DNA of 64,000 nt, from the NCBI GenBank assembly GCA_036924285.1, contig JAYKYS010000005.1, positions 20,372,001 through 20,436,000 on the forward strand, in the 5' to 3' direction. This document shows positions 33,812 to 46,100 of this stretch, one piece after another. The stretch is from Asterella californica (Eukaryota; Streptophyta; Marchantiopsida; Marchantiales; Aytoniaceae). The notes beneath the pieces are model-generated. The model saw only the letters and a list, made by a program, of their open reading frames with translations. It did no database searches and had not been told where the DNA came from. How positions within the stretch are numbered: the first letter of the stretch is position 1; the number at the start of each line of letters is the position of its first letter. The translations under genes were made by a program, and so were the position numbers.

Positions 33812-33853
33812 TACCTGGTTGATCCTGCCAGTAGTCATATGCTTGTCTCAAAG
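33812..33853 (+). rRNA. 18S rRNA 5'-end fragment (42 nt, truncated)
   Basis: Begins TACCTGGTTGATCCTGCCAG and continues TAGTCATATGCTTGTCTCAA AG, the universally conserved first 42 nt of plant 18S rRNA, with no mismatch that I can see. It breaks off where 18S would continue ATTAAGCC. Not a functional rRNA gene. Confidence 0.85.
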
Positions 33854-34818
33854 TGCTCCACTGGATGAGATAGGCTTTGACTCGACACAACTTCTAACAA
33901 TCACCGCCACTCAAGAAGAAGACTTCTCATGCGCAATTGGGTGTGAATTCAAGGAAACCCACTGCCCAGAAGACACAGACAAAGCTTCTGCAATCAAATA
34001 TGAAAATCAATTCTCCGAGAAGAAGGTACATTGGCTTTGAGAAACTCACTCTCTCCACTTCCTGTTCCTACCCCTCGACACACCAGCTTAGAAGCAGGTG
34101 TACACGATGATGCCGTTCTCTGTTCTAGGCTCTCCACTACGACTATCTACATCTTTCGATCCACTGCTAGGAGCAGAAGTGCAGGCCCTTCATGTGTAAT
34201 CCAACTTTGTTCGTATGTCTCTAGCAATGGACGTAATGCACCTGTGCATTTTATCTGTGTGTGTAAAATCCTACCTTGTAATCTACTTTATACATCTGTC
34301 CTTGAGTCGTAGGAAGGAGATCCTCTCCAATCCCAACTCGCAATCAGGAAAGATGGACAGCTGTCAAAAGACCACCACCTCACATGCATATGGTTCCCTT
34401 CTCAATTTAGAAACTTACTCTCTACTCCTACCGTTGCCTATCCTGTCACATGGACAATCATCTAAAAAATACAAGAGAGTTGTCTCTTCTTAAAATAGTA
34501 GACTTCGCTTCTTATCAAAATTAGACAAGTCAATTGTCTTCCTATCTTGTTGTCTACTCCTGATCGTCGAGTGCTATCTCACTGAATCCTCTCTTATGGG
34601 AACTCCTAAATCGACCTCTGATAAAGTGAGAAGCTCTGCTGGTACCTCGGGTGCGGCTGAGATGGCTTCTTCCTTGACATTCATGACTTGCTCTTCTGGT
34701 GCGGCTTCAGAAGACAGAAGCGTCTTCTAGGAAGTTGAGTCCACCTGCGCTTCCTGACTCTTATGCGGCACCGGTTCGACATCAGGAGCTGAGGTAACCT
34801 CACAGTGGTCAAAGGAAG
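33854..34818. other. Unassigned sequence between rRNA fragment and pseudogene
   Basis: Short open frames only. The sequence directly after the 18S break ('tgctccactggatgag') matches nothing I recognise. Confidence 0.35.
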
Positions 34819-36189
34819 TCATCTCTTCCACTCGAAACACCTAAGTAGATACCTCTGTTTCCGCTCTTCCATCTTGTCTTCTATGGCTTCTTCTACGGTC
34901 TTCTCGGCTTCCAATGCTGTCACTACCAAGTGGACAACGAGGTCAAACTCCTCCTTGTCAAGATCGGTGCCAACTCCCGGTCCTGATGCATGAAGACTTG
35001 AAAGGCTTGAAGACTCTTTATGGTCTTCAAGTCCTCGATCTAGGTAGCGGAACATGCTCTCCTTGCGGTCCACTAACATCTTCTTGGAATCGTCATCCCA
35101 CTCTCGAGCTAGGGTGAGAAGCTTCCTACCCGCGGTGAAGTTGAACTTCTTTCGAAGTGCTTTCATCAGCTACGTCATGATCGCCTACGCTCGAGCTTCT
35201 GCTTCTTCTCGTTGCTTCTTCTCTGCTGCAGCCTGAACTTCCGTGGCTTCCCGCAGTGCTCTCCATGTCGTCTTTTCTTCTACGAGGATAGTGAGCTTCT
35301 CTCTGTTCGCAGAACCTCCTCTCGCGCTGCTGCAGCCGTGTCTGCAACTCCTGGTTGCTCTTCCGCTCTTTCGCAACTGCACCAACTCCTTGGCAGAAGC
35401 AGAAGCTTCCGCCTTGTACTTCGCTGCGAGCTTCTCTGTGGCTCGGAGGCTAGTTTCCAGAGTGTCCATCTTCTTCTGGACCTCCTCCTGCTGCATCAAG
35501 GTGCACAGACCGAACCCAGATCGTAGTGGCTTCGCCTGAGCCATCACACGCTTCTCAACCAACTCCATGATTGGCTGGATCTCCGAACTGAAGAAGACGT
35601 TGAACTCTTCTAATCTTCTTCTCACAAAAGACAGGTTCATCTTCACGAATCGATCGGAGACGTCTTCCTTGTCTTCCAAAGATAAGGATGTCTCTTCTAC
35701 CACCGTGGTCTGCTTATGCGCATGAGAAGACGCTACTCTTTTCATCTTCCGGGGTGAAAGATCTCTTCTCAACGTAGGAGCGATCCTCTTCGTTGCACTT
35801 CCTCGAGTCGCAGTCGGAATGTCAATTCATACTTCGGCTTCTGTAGTCTTCAGAAGATTCCCTGTAGTCGTAGAAGTTGTCTTCTGCGTCATCCTGGTGC
35901 TCGGTCTATCTTCTGCTGAATCCGACTCGGATCCAGAGTGGATGGTCATGAAAGATGCGCTCTTCCTAGGCACACTTCTAAGCCATATCTTCCTCAACGA
36001 CAGCTCGTCTTCTGTGTCACTAGAGTCGTCTTCTCTCATCAAAATCACTTCTGCTGAGTGCCCGGTCCTGCATGAGGCATTGAAGTGGGAGGGGAAGACA
36101 TGGTCACTGTCCGATCTTCTTCCTCCGAGGTCTGCGCTTCTATCTTTTAAGGAGCTCATGGATGACGGTGGATCTCTGACAAGTCTCAT
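34819..36189 (-). pseudogene. Charged coiled-coil protein remnant, possibly retroelement-encoded
   Basis: One reading frame of about 457 codons on the minus strand, broken by in-frame stops near 35825 (TGA), 35183 (TAG) and 35171 (TAG). The N-terminal third is Ser/Asp-rich (EDDSSDTEDELS). The middle is a Lys/Glu/Ala-rich coiled coil (KMDTLETSLRATEKLAAKYK, then EATEVQAAAEKKQREEAEA). The C-terminal part has LMKALRKKFNF and GVGTDLDKEEFDLVVHLV. It lies on the same strand as, and downstream of, an LTR-like repeat (37560-36640), so a gag-like or accessory retroelement product is possible. No zinc knuckle is visible. Unknown family. Confidence 0.5.
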
Positions 36190-36639
36190 TCCTTTCGTGC
36201 AATAGTTTTATGGTTCTTCCTCTTCTCTTTATTATTAGTACGGTCTTTCAATAGTGAGGGTTACAGTCATCGGCTCCACTGCAAGTACTCATCAAAGAGA
36301 TATTATGGGTGGATCCCTCTTTGTCTTAGCTCACTATCTTGGCCACTACTTTGGTTGCTCCATGTTGTGTTTTTCCATCTCTTGCTGATAATACGCATAT
36401 CGTAGATCCGATGGACCAAATCTTTGATGTCTTTGATCACCTCGTCCGTCAATTGACTTTGATAAGATTGAGAGTGAATGTGTCATAGTGCAGGGCTTGG
36501 TCTCCTCTAGATATTCCATCATACCTCTAGCTCCGAGAGAGCTTTGTTACACCTAGAGATGGTTTACGTATCCTCGAAGTATCAGTGGATTCAGAAGATT
36601 TCGTCTCCTAGTTCTTAGATGTTGCCCCTACGGAGTACG
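36190..36639. other. Unassigned interval
   Basis: Lies between the coiled-coil pseudogene and the LTR-like repeat. No gene; probably leader sequence if the two belong to one element. Confidence 0.3.
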
Positions 36640-37560
36640 TTATCGTGTCGGATATTGTGTGAAGAATGTCCAAGAAAACGTGAGGTTCATGGCTGTGGAG
36701 ATGTAGTGTGCTGAAGAGACAAGAAAGAGACAAACATGCACGCAAATGTCGCAATATATACCAACTCTCAATGTACATACACTTTCTCCCTAAGAACACA
36801 AAAACTAAGAAACAGACTAGAGCGGTCTGTAATCTGCTTCAAAACCCCCTAAAATGAGTCCTTAAATCCCAACCCAGACCCAAAACTATCGATGCGTAGT
36901 TCAAAGCAAGAGAAACTTCTCTTTGCTAACAAAAAGAGCTGCACCAGCATCACACGATTCAAACCTAAGTCCAAACAGCATCCATGTACAAGCTCTTAGC
37001 TAAAGCTAGCTACCACAAGCTGTACATAACCAACCAGAACTCTAACGAACTCAAAAGGACAAAATCCGTAGCGAAGAAATCGAAAAAGACCTATCTGAGA
37101 ACTTTCTTCTTTCGTCAAACGGTCTTCAGATGTTGATAGGGTCTTCTTCCTTGACTCCGTTGGCCCAGAAAAACCTTCAGATCCGACTCCCAACAACTGA
37201 GATATCTCCGATTTTCTGTCGTAGGTGATCGAACCTTCCAAAACGTCTCCCTGCGGCTTAAAACCGCACACACTGCTCCAACGGATCGCCTGATCTGATA
37301 TCCGTCTTCTCTGGTAGGTAGATCTAGCTACCCTGAACCCAACGAGACTCCAAACAAGCCATTTGGAGTTCCCCTTGCAAAACTACGCAAGAAATTTGAT
37401 CACATGTTGTAAAAAACTGACGTAAATCGACTCCCTGCGGCTCAAAATTGCTCACCACACCCAAACCAACAATCCAATCCACACATGGTCTTCTCCTATG
37501 TGTAGATGAAGACTCCTTGATCGCGTAGGCAGCATGAACGAAGAGCTTGGCTCATCGATC
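36640..37560 (-). repeat. LTR-like dispersed repeat, copy 2
   Basis: Inverse of positions 1-925. Shared words read on the minus strand include 'agcggtctg', 'ccatgtacaagctcttagct' (plus-strand reading), 'gccgcaggga' and 'gaagactcc'. After joint homology ends near 36640 it continues as 'ccgtaggggc' rather than as the 931-1205 repeat. Confidence 0.6.
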
Positions 37561-38089
37561 GCGAAGAACAACCCAATCTCAAGGCGCAGGCGAACGCAAA
37601 TCTGACGTAAGCGTTTCCCTGCAAGCCAATTTCACTCAGAATTCCCAAACCGTCCGATGAAACTTCGTATCGTCTTCAATTTTCTGAAGAACTCGGTGTT
37701 CTGATCTTGATGGATCCAAGGACAGCAAGTTTGGACTCCGAAACGTTCCGAACGGTCCAACTCTCCTTCACAGATCACTGAAGCTCTCAAATCCTCTCCC
37801 TGCATCTCAATTTCTCCAAGTACACACTCCTCAATCCACCTCTTCACGAACTATCTTAACCAACGCGTAGCCTGCACAGATCTGAACCCAACGACGTCTT
37901 GCGCGTCTGCATTAGACCTCCAAATCTCTCGAACCTTCCGTTGACAGGTCGCAGATGCAAGCTAGCCCTTTAAGCTACCCCTTACGTCAATCACAGTACG
38001 TACAAGTTTTCTCCAATAATGAGGAAGCATGCCCCTTGCATCCTTAGTATAGTGCTTGGAGCTGCAAATACCTAGTCAGCAAAGTAAAC
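37561..38089. other. Unassigned interval
   Basis: Contains 'ccctgca' phrases resembling the adjacent LTR-like repeat, but no gene. Confidence 0.3.
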
Positions 38090-38440
38090 TAGGGCCTAGC
38101 TTGATTTTCTCTTCTTCTCAGTCTCGTAACTTCTCCACTAGGCGTCCAAATGAAGTAGACGAAGTGCCCATGGAAAGCTGACAACAAGCTCTACCCATCG
38201 ATGCAATGAAAATGAAGATCCGAAGTTGTGTCAAAAGCCCGTAAGCTGGGGCTTAGCTTGTTTTATCCATCTTTCGAGTCTTGTAACTTCTCCACTATGC
38301 GTCTAAACGAAGTAGACGAAGTGTCTATGGAGTGCTGACAAAGAACTCTATCCACTGATGCGATGAAAGTGGAGATCCGAAATTGTGCCAAAAGTCCGTA
38401 AGCTGAGGTCTAGCTTACTTTTCCCATGAGTGTCTTTGGA
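38090..38440 (+). repeat. Two-copy tandem repeat, ~155 bp period
   Basis: Units share 'gtaacttctccacta.gcgtc', 'gaagtagacgaagtg', 'gatgcaatgaaa' or 'gatgcgatgaaa', 'gagatccgaa.ttgtg' and 'cgtaagctg.gg'. A third start ('agctgaggtctagctta') follows. Confidence 0.8.
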
Positions 38441-40125
38441 ACGACAAGCATCGAAATTTGATTTTCATGTAGAAGCCGGTCCACGACACGATAACGTTGT
38501 GGACCTCTTTAGGTTATAGGACCCCATGTTTTCTTTTATATTTTTTTCTCTTACTTACCACGTCGTCCGGATTACTTATTCCGCATAGTACATCCATCTC
38601 CTATCTTCATCTAGTGTCTTAAGGAGTTTCATATGAGGATCATGGAGATCTTTGGTGATGTCTTAAGACCGAGGACCTTTGAGTATGTGGCAGGAAGTCT
38701 CGCATGTAAGCATACATCATTGTCAATATCATGTGGTGAGAGGAGTTTGCTATCTATGGAGGAGATTGCTCCGCTAATCTTTTTGAGTAGTTGGGCCCTC
38801 TCAGCACCTTGGCTTTATTGTCGTTTCTTTGTGCGAGATAGACCTATTCTAGAGAGGTCTGTGACAAAGATGGAGGATGATTCTTATCCACTACAATTAT
38901 ATCTCCATGAGACAAGAGATAGTGACTCTTGAGACACGAGAGACACATCCTTGATTCAATATCTTAACTTCTAATATATCTCACATACTACAGTCCTCTC
39001 TGATCAGACACCACTTTCAGCAAGTTTTGCATTCGCTCTTAGCTGATCATTCCATCTCAAAAATACTAGAGCTCGACTCCGCTCTTGTTCGGACGCGCAC
39101 GTAGGCTTCTGGCTCATAACTCACTCTTGCATTAGAGCGTTCCGACTCACATCAACAACCTTCTCTACAGCGATGAGGTTCTGCTTAGGCTTGGTACAAC
39201 ATGTTGCTTCGGTATTGTCCACATGCGAGTGTAGTATCTCGCTCGACACCTCAGATCGACACTTTGCTCGATTTCCTCACGGTGCAACCAGATAACTACT
39301 CATGATGTCATCAGAGACACTGTGTTTGTTATAGCATGGGAGAGGGGTTACATGACGTGTAGAGAGCATATTTTATTTTGTGATTTCAAGTGCATTATTT
39401 ATAGATATTTCCACTACTTCTAACATGCAGTATATTTTTCTCGTAAGATTAATAATTCCTTTATGTAAGTGCAACTTAACATTTGTAAAATGTTTGATTA
39501 TGTATTTTTTGAGATGAATCTAACTTGTAAACCTAGATTCTTTGTTTTACAGATTCTAAATTGGGTTGAAGAAGTAGTCAACCATCTTTTGCATATTGGT
39601 TAGATTTCTCAGTTATATGAAAGAAAACATGCAAAATGAAGTCTTCTGGGTCACTCGAACACTTGTAATCATTCCTAACCATGCTTATATAATCAGTTGC
39701 TCTATTTTTTGCGCAATTGTTGGCTGGAAAAGTCTCTCTGTTCATCTACAGGAGTTTATGCATGCATGATCAGCTCCACATCGGACAAATATGGAGAGTT
39801 TAATTTATGTCCAAACCTTTTTTAAAGTTGCCAAAAAAGAATTGCAAGGAAAGAACTGGAAAAACCTGACCAATCGGAATGGACAATGCCATCATGTTTT
39901 CATGGCGTCTTCTTCCTTCCCTCAAAACAAAAAAAGAAAAACCACAAAAACAATTACAGGTTATTAGGAGGTATGCTTTGTTTACGAAATGCTATTGTTC
40001 TTTTGAGCTTTTTCACCAAAAGTTATTCGTTGGGATTATATACTCTTTTATTTTTAAGTATTATTGGATAATTCCAATTTTGTATTCAAATACTCAACCC
40101 GCACACACTCCCTTTCCAAAATAAA
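38441..40125. other. Gene-poor interval
   Basis: An open frame at 38633-38932 (plus) encodes an unfamiliar 99-residue protein. 39350-40125 is AT-rich. Possible plastid-derived sequence next to the cysA fragment was not recognised. Confidence 0.35.
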
Positions 40126-40338
40126 CTAACATCCTGAAAGTTGGGCAGGATATTCAAAAGATATGTCTGCAATTCGTAAACAATTTAACAAATCATTGAC
40201 CTTATTTTTTATTTTTTTAGAAGAAAATCCTCGTAATCGAAGTCCAAATGAAATATTTTCATAAACAGTCATATGTTTAAAAAGTGCATAATGTTGAAAA
40301 ACAAAACTCATTCTTCTATATTGTGTACCATAAGGCAT
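40126..40338 (-). pseudogene. cysA: Nuclear copy of chloroplast cysA (mbpX) fragment
   Basis: Encodes about 66 residues of an ABC-transporter ATPase: [18 protein letters not shown] with the Q-loop glutamine, then [10 protein letters not shown] and [10 protein letters not shown], the start of the ABC signature (usually LSGGQ). In plastids that keep it, cysA supplies the ATPase of a sulfate importer. Here Walker A is absent upstream and the sequence breaks right after LSG (next codon TGT for the expected second Gly). It is therefore a truncated plastid-to-nucleus insertion and not a gene. The very AT-rich coding style is plastid-like. Confidence 0.8.
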
Positions 40339-41294
40339 CCGTTATTTAACACATAAGACATCTTTTATGGGAGCTTGGATGGAATGTTTTATAGTTTTAT
40401 TTCACGTTATATACATATTGACGGTTTTACGCACATACAAACTTCATATCACTCTCTTTCTTGTAATGTCAAGTGTGTAAAAATATTCAGATATTTGGAT
40501 AGAGTGAAACTGAAGGTTTGGGTTACCCCCGAACTTTGACAGGAAATATCTATAAGAGAGTACTTCATATCTATTTCGGTTTCTCAGATAAAATTGTATG
40601 CTAAAGCTTCAAAGTGTTATAGGGTATAAAAGGATAAACTTTTGAGCAGCAATTTACTTGATTCGAGAGATGGGGTGATTCTTATTGGGATGCGTATTTA
40701 GAGGAGTTCAAAACATCAGTGAAGCCTCCATAAAAAAACAATTTAATCTAGGATCCTGTGGATTTATATTATCTTGTTTATTCACTTCTTTCTTCCATCT
40801 GAAGATGGAAGAGTGAAGAAAGCTTAATGTATTACCTCACCTTTTCGATGAGAAAGGTTATTACAGTAATCTTTCTAGTCATTAACTGTAGAGTTACACT
40901 GTTGGAAACGTGTTGGTATAGGTTTCATTTATGGGTCTCTTGGATGTTTTCGCAATTCTCTGTATAGCTAATATTTGATAGTTATATATTTGATATTTTT
41001 AATATAAATTTATATAGTTTTTTATATAACAATTTATCTTTACCGATAACAGATATGGAGCAAAAGTTACCCAAAGGTGGTTGAGCATGTTTATCTTATA
41101 GGCTTAGAAAGTCGAGTCATTTACTAAACAGCTTACCTGTAAAACAATCGACTTCCACGTGGTCGATTAGTTCGAGGTTATGGGAAAGCAGGCAGAACAC
41201 ACGGGAAACAGTTACAAAACCATACAGTATGTGCCCATCGAGGTGTGAATGGGTGAGGGTGGTTCGAAGTTCACCATTTCGAAGCTTTCTTGGC
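40339..41294. other. AT-rich noncoding interval
   Basis: No gene. 41030-41090 has the 'aaaagtt.ccc' end of the dispersed repeat. Confidence 0.35.
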
Positions 41295-41336
41295 GTTTTG
41301 ACACGTGTATGTCTAAAGACATACACGTGTCAAAAC
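41295..41336. repeat. 42 bp perfect palindrome with CACGTG in each arm
   Basis: Arms gttttgacacgtgtatgtct and its exact reverse complement, separated by aa. Each 20 bp arm contains CACGTG. Confidence 0.95.
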
Positions 41337-41714
41337 ACGTTGGTGGTTGTGGAGATCTCAGGGGGCGGAAAACGTTTGGAAATCTGGAAAATCTTGAATT
41401 CACGTCTACTGTTCTGGAAAACTGTGAAACCCTAGAACTGTGACTGCTACTGTTGCTCGGTCGTTGTCGACGAGGAGGTCGAACTGTTGCCTGTGCTTTG
41501 ACTGCAAATATATATTCGACCTGTTCTACCATTTGTGAATGTATCTCCGGACTGTACACTAGGTCCTTTATCACATACCATACAAAGCTGATGTTTGAAT
41601 GACATGTAGAATATTGTATCCTACATGGCATTCCAGGATTGGTAACCAGTTAATTTAATTCAAATATGTTAATTCACAAACCTGTTCATATGCCGTGGAT
41701 TAATTTATTACCTA

Positions 41715-41960
41715 TTAGTGGCGATCAGCAGCCTGTAATGCATTTTGGAGAGCGTGTTTGTCAAGTTCCCTTATGGTTTATGTCTAGGGCTTCTCGTGTT
41801 TGTAGTTTTCAGTTAACGGTTAATATTTCTAAAATATTTTAATTCTTTTTATCAATTTGATTTTAGATTTTTCTTTAATATTTATATACTATCCATATTC
41901 AGAGAAGTTCATCTTGCATGCATATTATTCAATTTCAAAAAGTTTCATAATGAACTAGTC
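41715..41960 (+). repeat. Dispersed short repeat (MITE- or SINE-like), copy 2
   Basis: See 19665-19930: 'gatcagcagcctg', 'ttttggagagcgtgtttgtc', 'atggtttatgtctaggg', AT-rich centre, 'cttgcatgcatatt' end. Confidence 0.6.
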
Positions 41961-43006
41961 TGCGAAGAAACCTGAATTACATCAAGCTTAAATTTGGCCA
42001 ACAAGCTTATGGGCAACCCTTCCGCCAAGCCGAGACTGCGTGGGGTCGAGACCTCATACTGTGCAAGGATAGCAACGCACGGTTACGAAAAGCTCCACAG
42101 CAAAAGAAGCTTAAAAACAAATCAAATACAAAAGAAAATGAAATATAGAAATGATAGTCCGTGTATATTTATTCACTCTTCCAGTTTCAGAAGAGAGGGA
42201 CATGCAAGGTAGTTTGATATATCAACTAGTTTATTTTAAAGGAAAGGGGAGGTGATAAATTAAACCTTTAATAAAATAATTTCTCTTGTTGGCTAGGTAA
42301 CCATTTTTATCTCTCCTGGAGCAGGGTTTCATGCATATTTATTTATAGGTTTTCTCCACCACTTCTGGAATGTATTTAACATTCCATATTTATATAAGAG
42401 TTATCTTCTATCATGAGTTTAATTTATAATTTCAGTTTGATGATCTAAAATTTTCTTTGATAATCTACTTAAATTTTATGAAAAGAAGAAATAAGTATGA
42501 TAGCAAAGTAAAATGCCAATGCTGATTGGGTTCCACTCTCTTCGCTTCCCTCTTCTTTCCTTCTGGCGAGAATTCCATGTTCTATGCATATTATTCATCA
42601 TCTTTAAAATTAAAAATCAGAAATAGATATTCCTAAACGGAGTAAAGACAAAAATCACAGGCACTACAGTATAGTGTACCTCTAGGTGTAACTGCTCAGC
42701 ATTTTGGGGATTGTTTTTGCTCTCGAATGCTTCACTTGAAGATTGGCAATAAGTAAATATGCATGCAAACTGAACTTTTGGTAACTTGTGTTCTCTTTTT
42801 GTTATCAGAGAATTATATAAGTATTAAATAAAATATATATACTAAGTAGATATAAATAATTAAAATTTCTATAGACGTTATTTGTTAGTCCATGTCTGGA
42901 AACACAGAGAGAGCATACAAGAACCCATAAGTGTAGACTGAATTCTCGCACTTCAGAAGATACAAGTCCGGAGTACTCTACTCATGAATACATAATTTAA
43001 TCAGGC
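41961..43006. other. AT-rich noncoding interval
   Basis: No gene or RNA recognised. Confidence 0.35.
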
Positions 43007-43072
43007 GTTTAATTTAATACCTAATCCTTTCTACTACCAGAATTACCGGAAGGATTAGGTATTAAATTAGAC
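43007..43072. repeat. 23 bp inverted repeat, 20 nt loop
   Basis: gtttaatttaatacctaat.. at 43007-43029 pairs with 43050-43072 at 22 of 23 positions. It encloses 'ctactaccagaattaccgg'. Likely a small foldback element. Confidence 0.85.
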
Positions 43073-43087
43073 GGACATGCATTTCTT

Positions 43088-43109
43088 CCTCTTCCGAACT
43101 CGGAAGAGG
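43088..43109. repeat. 22 bp palindrome
   Basis: cctcttccga - ac - tcggaagagg, 10 bp arms, 15 bp after the previous foldback. Confidence 0.9.
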
Positions 43110-46100
43110 GTGACTATGCATGCTTATTAAAAATGTGTTCAATTTTTTATTTTTCAACTGTTCCTGACTTTCTCCATAGTTTAGAGGATAATCTCTATGT
43201 ACCCTCCTGTTAATTTTCTACAAGTAGTTTTTTAGGCTCGCTCTTCCTTGGCTTTGATAATAGTGACGACTTCTCTCAAGAGAGAAACTCTAAGATTGAA
43301 AAACAGAAATAAGTGCGATGCAACTAGTTTATTATCACAACAAGCTACAATAGACCACACGCTGGAAACAACTTGAGAACAATAGTTAGTTATAACCAAA
43401 GAATCTATAAAAACAAAACTTAGTAAGCTTGGTGCGGTTACGGTCTAAATCTATAATAAACACCACAGCCCGCACGCTCCATGTTTTTAAAAGAATTCTT
43501 TGAATACAAAAGTCAGTAAGCTTGGTGGGGTTATGGCCTAAATCTATGTAGACACTACAATCTGCCCTGTCTTCTCTTTCTCATCTATCATAGTGATAGC
43601 CATTTATGTGCAATAAATAAGTCTTTTTTGTCATTGCACGAACCAAATCAAGGTGTTTTTCTATGATTCGTAAAACTTTGATAAATATCAGAGTGGTATT
43701 GAGTGAATACTCGAACTAGTTTAATTTCTTTCACGTGAATGGGTGAAACAATGCACTTTCTGTGAAAACCTTAACTGAATATCCTGCCACACGGCCTTGT
43801 ATCAGTAACAGGAAAAAGACAAGAATGGTACAAATACCCGGCCGTTTCAAAGGCGATTGCAAGCCAGCAAGAGTAAATTTAAATTTTACGGGGGTGCAGT
43901 GTAAATTTAAATATACACTCTTAGTCTTGTACCGTGAAAGAATTTAACGAGGAGGTGTAAGGAAAATTTTAACGTGCCTGGTTTCTGAAGATGTCAAACT
44001 CAAACGACAAATTATAGTCTTAATTTAAATATATAAATTTAACATACTAAATTTAAATTATTATATTTAAAAAATCTAATTTAAACACCTCTTAGGAGAA
44101 CAAAACACATGACCTTTTGAAAACCAACAAAACCCATAAACGCAGTGATCACACCTAAAACTATTCAACTCTAAGTCAATTCTTGTTTAATCAATTTCTC
44201 AATCGAGTCAATCATTGAGACATAAACATTAGAACTAACCCTTCCTAAGAAAAAAGTTAACTCTAAATTATACCCCATGTACACTGTCTAAGTGTACATG
44301 AGCGAATATACAGTCTCATATGAACTTGATACTTAAGTGGCTGACTTGATACTTGAACTGAGCCTTGGTGAATATCCTTCCCCACGGCCTTGACAACGCG
44401 TGAATCATCAAAAGACACCGAAGTGTGGGAAAAAAAGCTCTGGACGGCACAAACCGTCTACAGAAGCTTGACCTCGCAAATATTCTACACAACTCAAATG
44501 GGCAACGTAAAATCTCAAAGAGCTATAGTCAAAAAGTGGAGCATAAACCTGAAATAACAAAAGGGGCACTGAGTGAAAACCTGAAATGACCAGTTCGCAC
44601 ATTTGTGCAACCTCCTTGTGAGTAAGGGACTCTCACTACGGTACTAGAGCATTCAATTCGTTGTTATCCCATTGTCGATTTCTTCAAGAAGGGTAAATCA
44701 GTAAGGGCACATTTCACAGCACTTATCCAGCCTTCACACCGTCCTCAGTAAGTGGCCACGTCGAAGGATGCTCGTTCGCGTGACATTATTAATCAGTTTG
44801 ATTTTTGCAGGTTGAGATCTTCCTTGATCCTCTTATAGTATATATATACATATATTAAGTAAGTTTGAGACATGAGATCATAGTGAACATTCAAAGACAA
44901 AGGGTGAAAAATTAGTTCTATAGATGTGGGATATATAGTGTAGCAGATATCAACACAATACAAACATGTATAGAAAACGTAAATGTGATTCGGATACGTA
45001 TACATAGAGAGAGAATCTTGAAAAAGAAATGATAACTGTCCTCCAAGAGCTACATAATGACAATGTAAGGTTTCATTCTCTCTGAATTCAATTTCAGCTT
45101 AAGGTTTTATTGAAAACCAAATGCACCCAGATCTGGCAAGAGTTTGGAGGTGATTTTGATATATAAGCAAGAGCCTCGTAAAGAAGTAATCACGCAGTGT
45201 CCTAATAGAGTATTCAAACGAAAAACGTCATGTTTATAAGTACGTATTACGTACTTATTAAAACTCGCACTTATCACTGATTTTCTTGATGAGTTTTAGC
45301 TTGTTCACTTTTGTCCATATGCGTGTGTTTAACCATAAGGCGATGCAGTATGAAAGCTAAGGCGTAAAAACAAAGCAAGAAAGAACAAAGGGTTACGCTT
45401 GCAGTGGAATTGAGTGACTATGCATTAGCGATTTATCCAGATCTATTCTCCATTTCTTTTCACAATGATTCCATTCGCAGTTCTCGTTACTTTTTTCTCT
45501 TTCCAGTTTTCAGAATAAATCTATCCTTTCGTTTTGCTACACAACAAAAAAATCCTCATGCATTTTCAGTTTCTACCATCTACGTATAGCTATACTAACG
45601 CATAGGAAAAAAAATAAAGTGTGGAGGAGTGAAGTAGTAACCAAGAGATGAGAGGTCAAAATGAAAAACCAAGCAATTAGAAAAGAAAAATATGAGATCC
45701 TGAAGGATCATAACAAATACTGAACAAAGATGAAAGAAAATAACATCTATAAGATTCTGAAGTAGACCTGAATGGTTTCAAAATATTTGAGAATAGTAGA
45801 CGTGGTGCATGGAACTTCCCACTGAACACTGCAACGAAATATCATGATTCCCTAAGATGTGATTTCTTAGATTCATCGGCAATTTTGCACAATATGCATA
45901 TAGCCGATTCAAAAATATTAAAACGAGAGAATAATTATTACCTACAGTCATGCATTTTTCACAATCCTCAATTGGGTGAAGAATAATGGAATTTTAATGT
46001 TTTGAGCGCTTAAAAAAATCTAACGGGTAGCAACAGGTCTCCATGACTATCCTTTTAAGTTCAGCACCTGAGTATTATTCCATGCATATTATAGTGCCTG

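Noticed and set aside
40126..40338. Functional nuclear ABC transporter gene
   Set aside because: Lacks Walker A, Walker B and most of the signature; no exons around it.
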